Positions 62,728 through 64,000 of a stretch of DNA of 64,000 nt are shown here, piece after piece (position 1 is the first letter of the stretch; each line of letters starts with the position of its first letter). This DNA comes from Bifidobacterium miconisargentati (GTDB lineage: Bacteria > Actinomycetota > Actinomycetes > Actinomycetales > Bifidobacteriaceae): positions 62,001 through 126,000 of the forward strand of contig NZ_JAHBBJ010000002.1 of the NCBI RefSeq assembly GCF_019331675.1, given 5' to 3'. A program made the position numbers and the translations under genes. The notes beneath the pieces are model-generated. The model worked only from the letters and a program-made list of their open reading frames with translations. It was not told the origin of the DNA and ran no database searches.

Positions 62728-62934
62728 TGGCTCCTTTGGATGAGGGACAAGTGCGATACGGTGTGTTGGGTGGCAACATGAAGCTACTGTGCATGATGTT
62801 GTTGCGAACAAATATATCTAAAACTATTAGATTGCAAAAACGGCTGTTTTTCGGTGTTTTCTACTTATTGATAATGTAAAACGCATGTATTGGCTAACGG
62901 CTGATAGATATAAACCGGTGGTTAATGCGCATGG

Positions 62935-63849
62935 CTAGCGCCCGACTACGCCCGCATCGCAGCGGTGGCGGGTGTAACGCACCCGAATCGAACCTTCGGC
63001 GGTGTGGCTGCCCCAGATCTCGCAGACCGTGGCGTGGGGCCATTCGGTCGGATCGTTGCGGGCCACCATCGCCAGCGCCTCGTCGAAACAGGCCGACAGT
63101 GATTCCCGTTCGATGACCCGGCCTTCCGCGGGGCCGCCGGTCGGGTGGAATACGGTCAGCGACGGGTCGAAGCTGAAATCCGTGGTATCGGTGGCGTCGG
63201 CAGTTCCGGTGACGGGTGCATCGGGTGTGTCGGGGGAGCGGCCGTCGGTGGAACGGCTGGTATCGCTCGCCTCGAACTGCTGATAGGCGTAGGCCTTGCC
63301 TTCGCGGCAATCGACGATGATGCCGCGGCGAAGCAGTCGTGGCAAACCGGCCTCGCGTACGGCGGCGCGCAGCGCGGTCATCGCCCGCAGGTACGGCTTC
63401 AGCATGAACGGGCCTCCGTAATATGGCCACGGCTTGCCCACCATCCATGTGGGCGGCAGATCGGAGCACACCACGCCATCCTCGGGAGTGCGGGCCTTGC
63501 GCGTCACCTCGCCCAGATAATCATCGAGACTCGTCTCCAACGTGCGCAGACGGGCGGCCTCGCGGGCCACGCGGTCGCGGCCGGTCTCCATCAACGCCCG
63601 CCAATCAAGCGAACCATCCGGGCCTCGGAATGATTCCAACGATTGCAACGGCACGCCAGCGTCCAGACACAGACGAATCACGTCCATCTCCAGCATCTGG
63701 TCGGGGGAGTAATAGCGATATCCGGTGCGCGGGTCGGTTTCGAACGGCGTGAGAATGCCGTGCGCATCGTAGTAGCGCAGCGCCTTGGCGCTTGTGCCGT
63801 CCAGTTTGGCCACTTCTCCGATGGTCAGTAGTTCGTCGTCATCGCGCAT
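62935..63849 (-). CDS. MerR family regulator with GyrI-like effector domain
   Basis: The 304-residue protein has an N-terminal MerR winged helix (LLTIGEVAKLDGTSAKALRYYDAHGIL and YYSPDQMLEMDVIRLC, about 6-75), a coiled coil (REAARLRTLETSLDDYL) and a C-terminal GyrI/AraC-effector-like small-molecule domain, as in BmrR/multidrug regulators. GGAG 8 nt before ATG 63849 sets the start. Longer in-frame starts reach 63984. A hydrophilic insertion (SDTSRSTDGRSPDTPDAPV) splits the effector domain. No target gene can be assigned, and the pseudogene downstream may be a former one. Confidence 0.88.
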   Translation of the reverse strand: MRDDDELLTIGEVAKLDGTSAKALRYYDAHGILTPFETDPRTGYRYYSPDQMLEMDVIRLCLDAGVPLQSLESFRGPDGSLDWRALMETGRDRVAREAARLRTLETSLDDYLGEVTRKARTPEDGVVCSDLPPTWMVGKPWPYYGGPFMLKPYLRAMTALRAAVREAGLPRLLRRGIIVDCREGKAYAYQQFEASDTSRSTDGRSPDTPDAPVTGTADATDTTDFSFDPSLTVFHPTGGPAEGRVIERESLSACFDEALAMVARNDPTEWPHATVCEIWGSHTAEGSIRVRYTRHRCDAGVVGR

Positions 63850-64000
63850 TGATGACACTCCTTCGTCCATCGTTTCGGCGGTCGGCAATCCGTCGCGCTG
63901 ATTTGACCTTACCCTCGGGGCAAAGTCTAGCATCGCAGCTGTCGAGCCCGAGACGGGCGAGATGGGACAAGTGAACAACGGCACGCATGGGCGCGCGCCG

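Overview
The window is a GC-rich chromosomal segment of an actinobacterium, almost certainly a Bifidobacterium. The pointers are the actinobacterial block prfA-prmC-sua5-wecA, an anaerobic ribonucleotide reductase (nrdDG), an orphan citrate synthase, a succinylase-type dapD, Ala/Asp-rich proteins, and a LacI-controlled sugar ABC locus with glycosidases but no ATPase gene. Species was not determined. There is no rRNA, CRISPR array or prophage. One tRNA is present (tRNA-Arg, anticodon CCT).

Layout. 0.1-7.7 kb: translation termination and tRNA modification (prfA, prmC, sua5), a WecA-type glycosyl-1-phosphate transferase, guaB and orn, with an inverted sugar O-acetyltransferase gene inside the block. 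8-12.8 kb: a PIF1-like helicase, then a MEMO/AMMECR1 fusion overlapping its radical-SAM partner (AmmeMemoRadiSam system). 13-24.3 kb: a large polytopic membrane protein, proS, an SSB, a PepO-like M13 peptidase, a DUF308 membrane protein behind twin operator-like palindromes, map and gltA. 24.3-25.2 kb: gene-poor DNA with 63-bp hairpin repeats. 25.2-38.6 kb: dapD, a WYL regulator, a 1493-residue SWIM/SNF2 helicase, a GNAT, an orphan Vsr nuclease, an oxidoreductase, an aminotransferase, ppx, an EEP-family membrane protein and the tRNA. 38.8-47 kb: a nucleoside deoxyribosyltransferase-like protein, an acyl-CoA ligase, xseAB and nrdDG. 47-55 kb: carbohydrate locus lacI-GH31 / SBP-permease-permease-GH43, divergent around LacI-type palindromes. 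55-64 kb: a 1752-residue protein with two acyl-CoA-dehydratase-activase ATPase modules, a glutamate-cysteine ligase flanked on both sides by related hairpin elements, a broken oxidoreductase and a MerR/GyrI-like regulator.

Several repeat families shape the intergenic DNA: a GGCTCCCC hairpin family (about 11 copies, two as inverted pairs), two MITE-like elements with 26-bp terminal inverted repeats and imperfect 8-bp target duplications, and the hairpin elements at 24.8, 60.5 and 62.1 kb. Many start codons lack a Shine-Dalgarno sequence and have a TANNNT hexamer 6-8 nt upstream, which points to leaderless transcription.

The strongest candidates for something undescribed are the pair of architecturally matching hairpin elements around the glutamate-cysteine ligase gene, and the giant dual-ATPase activase that has no dehydratase subunits next to it.
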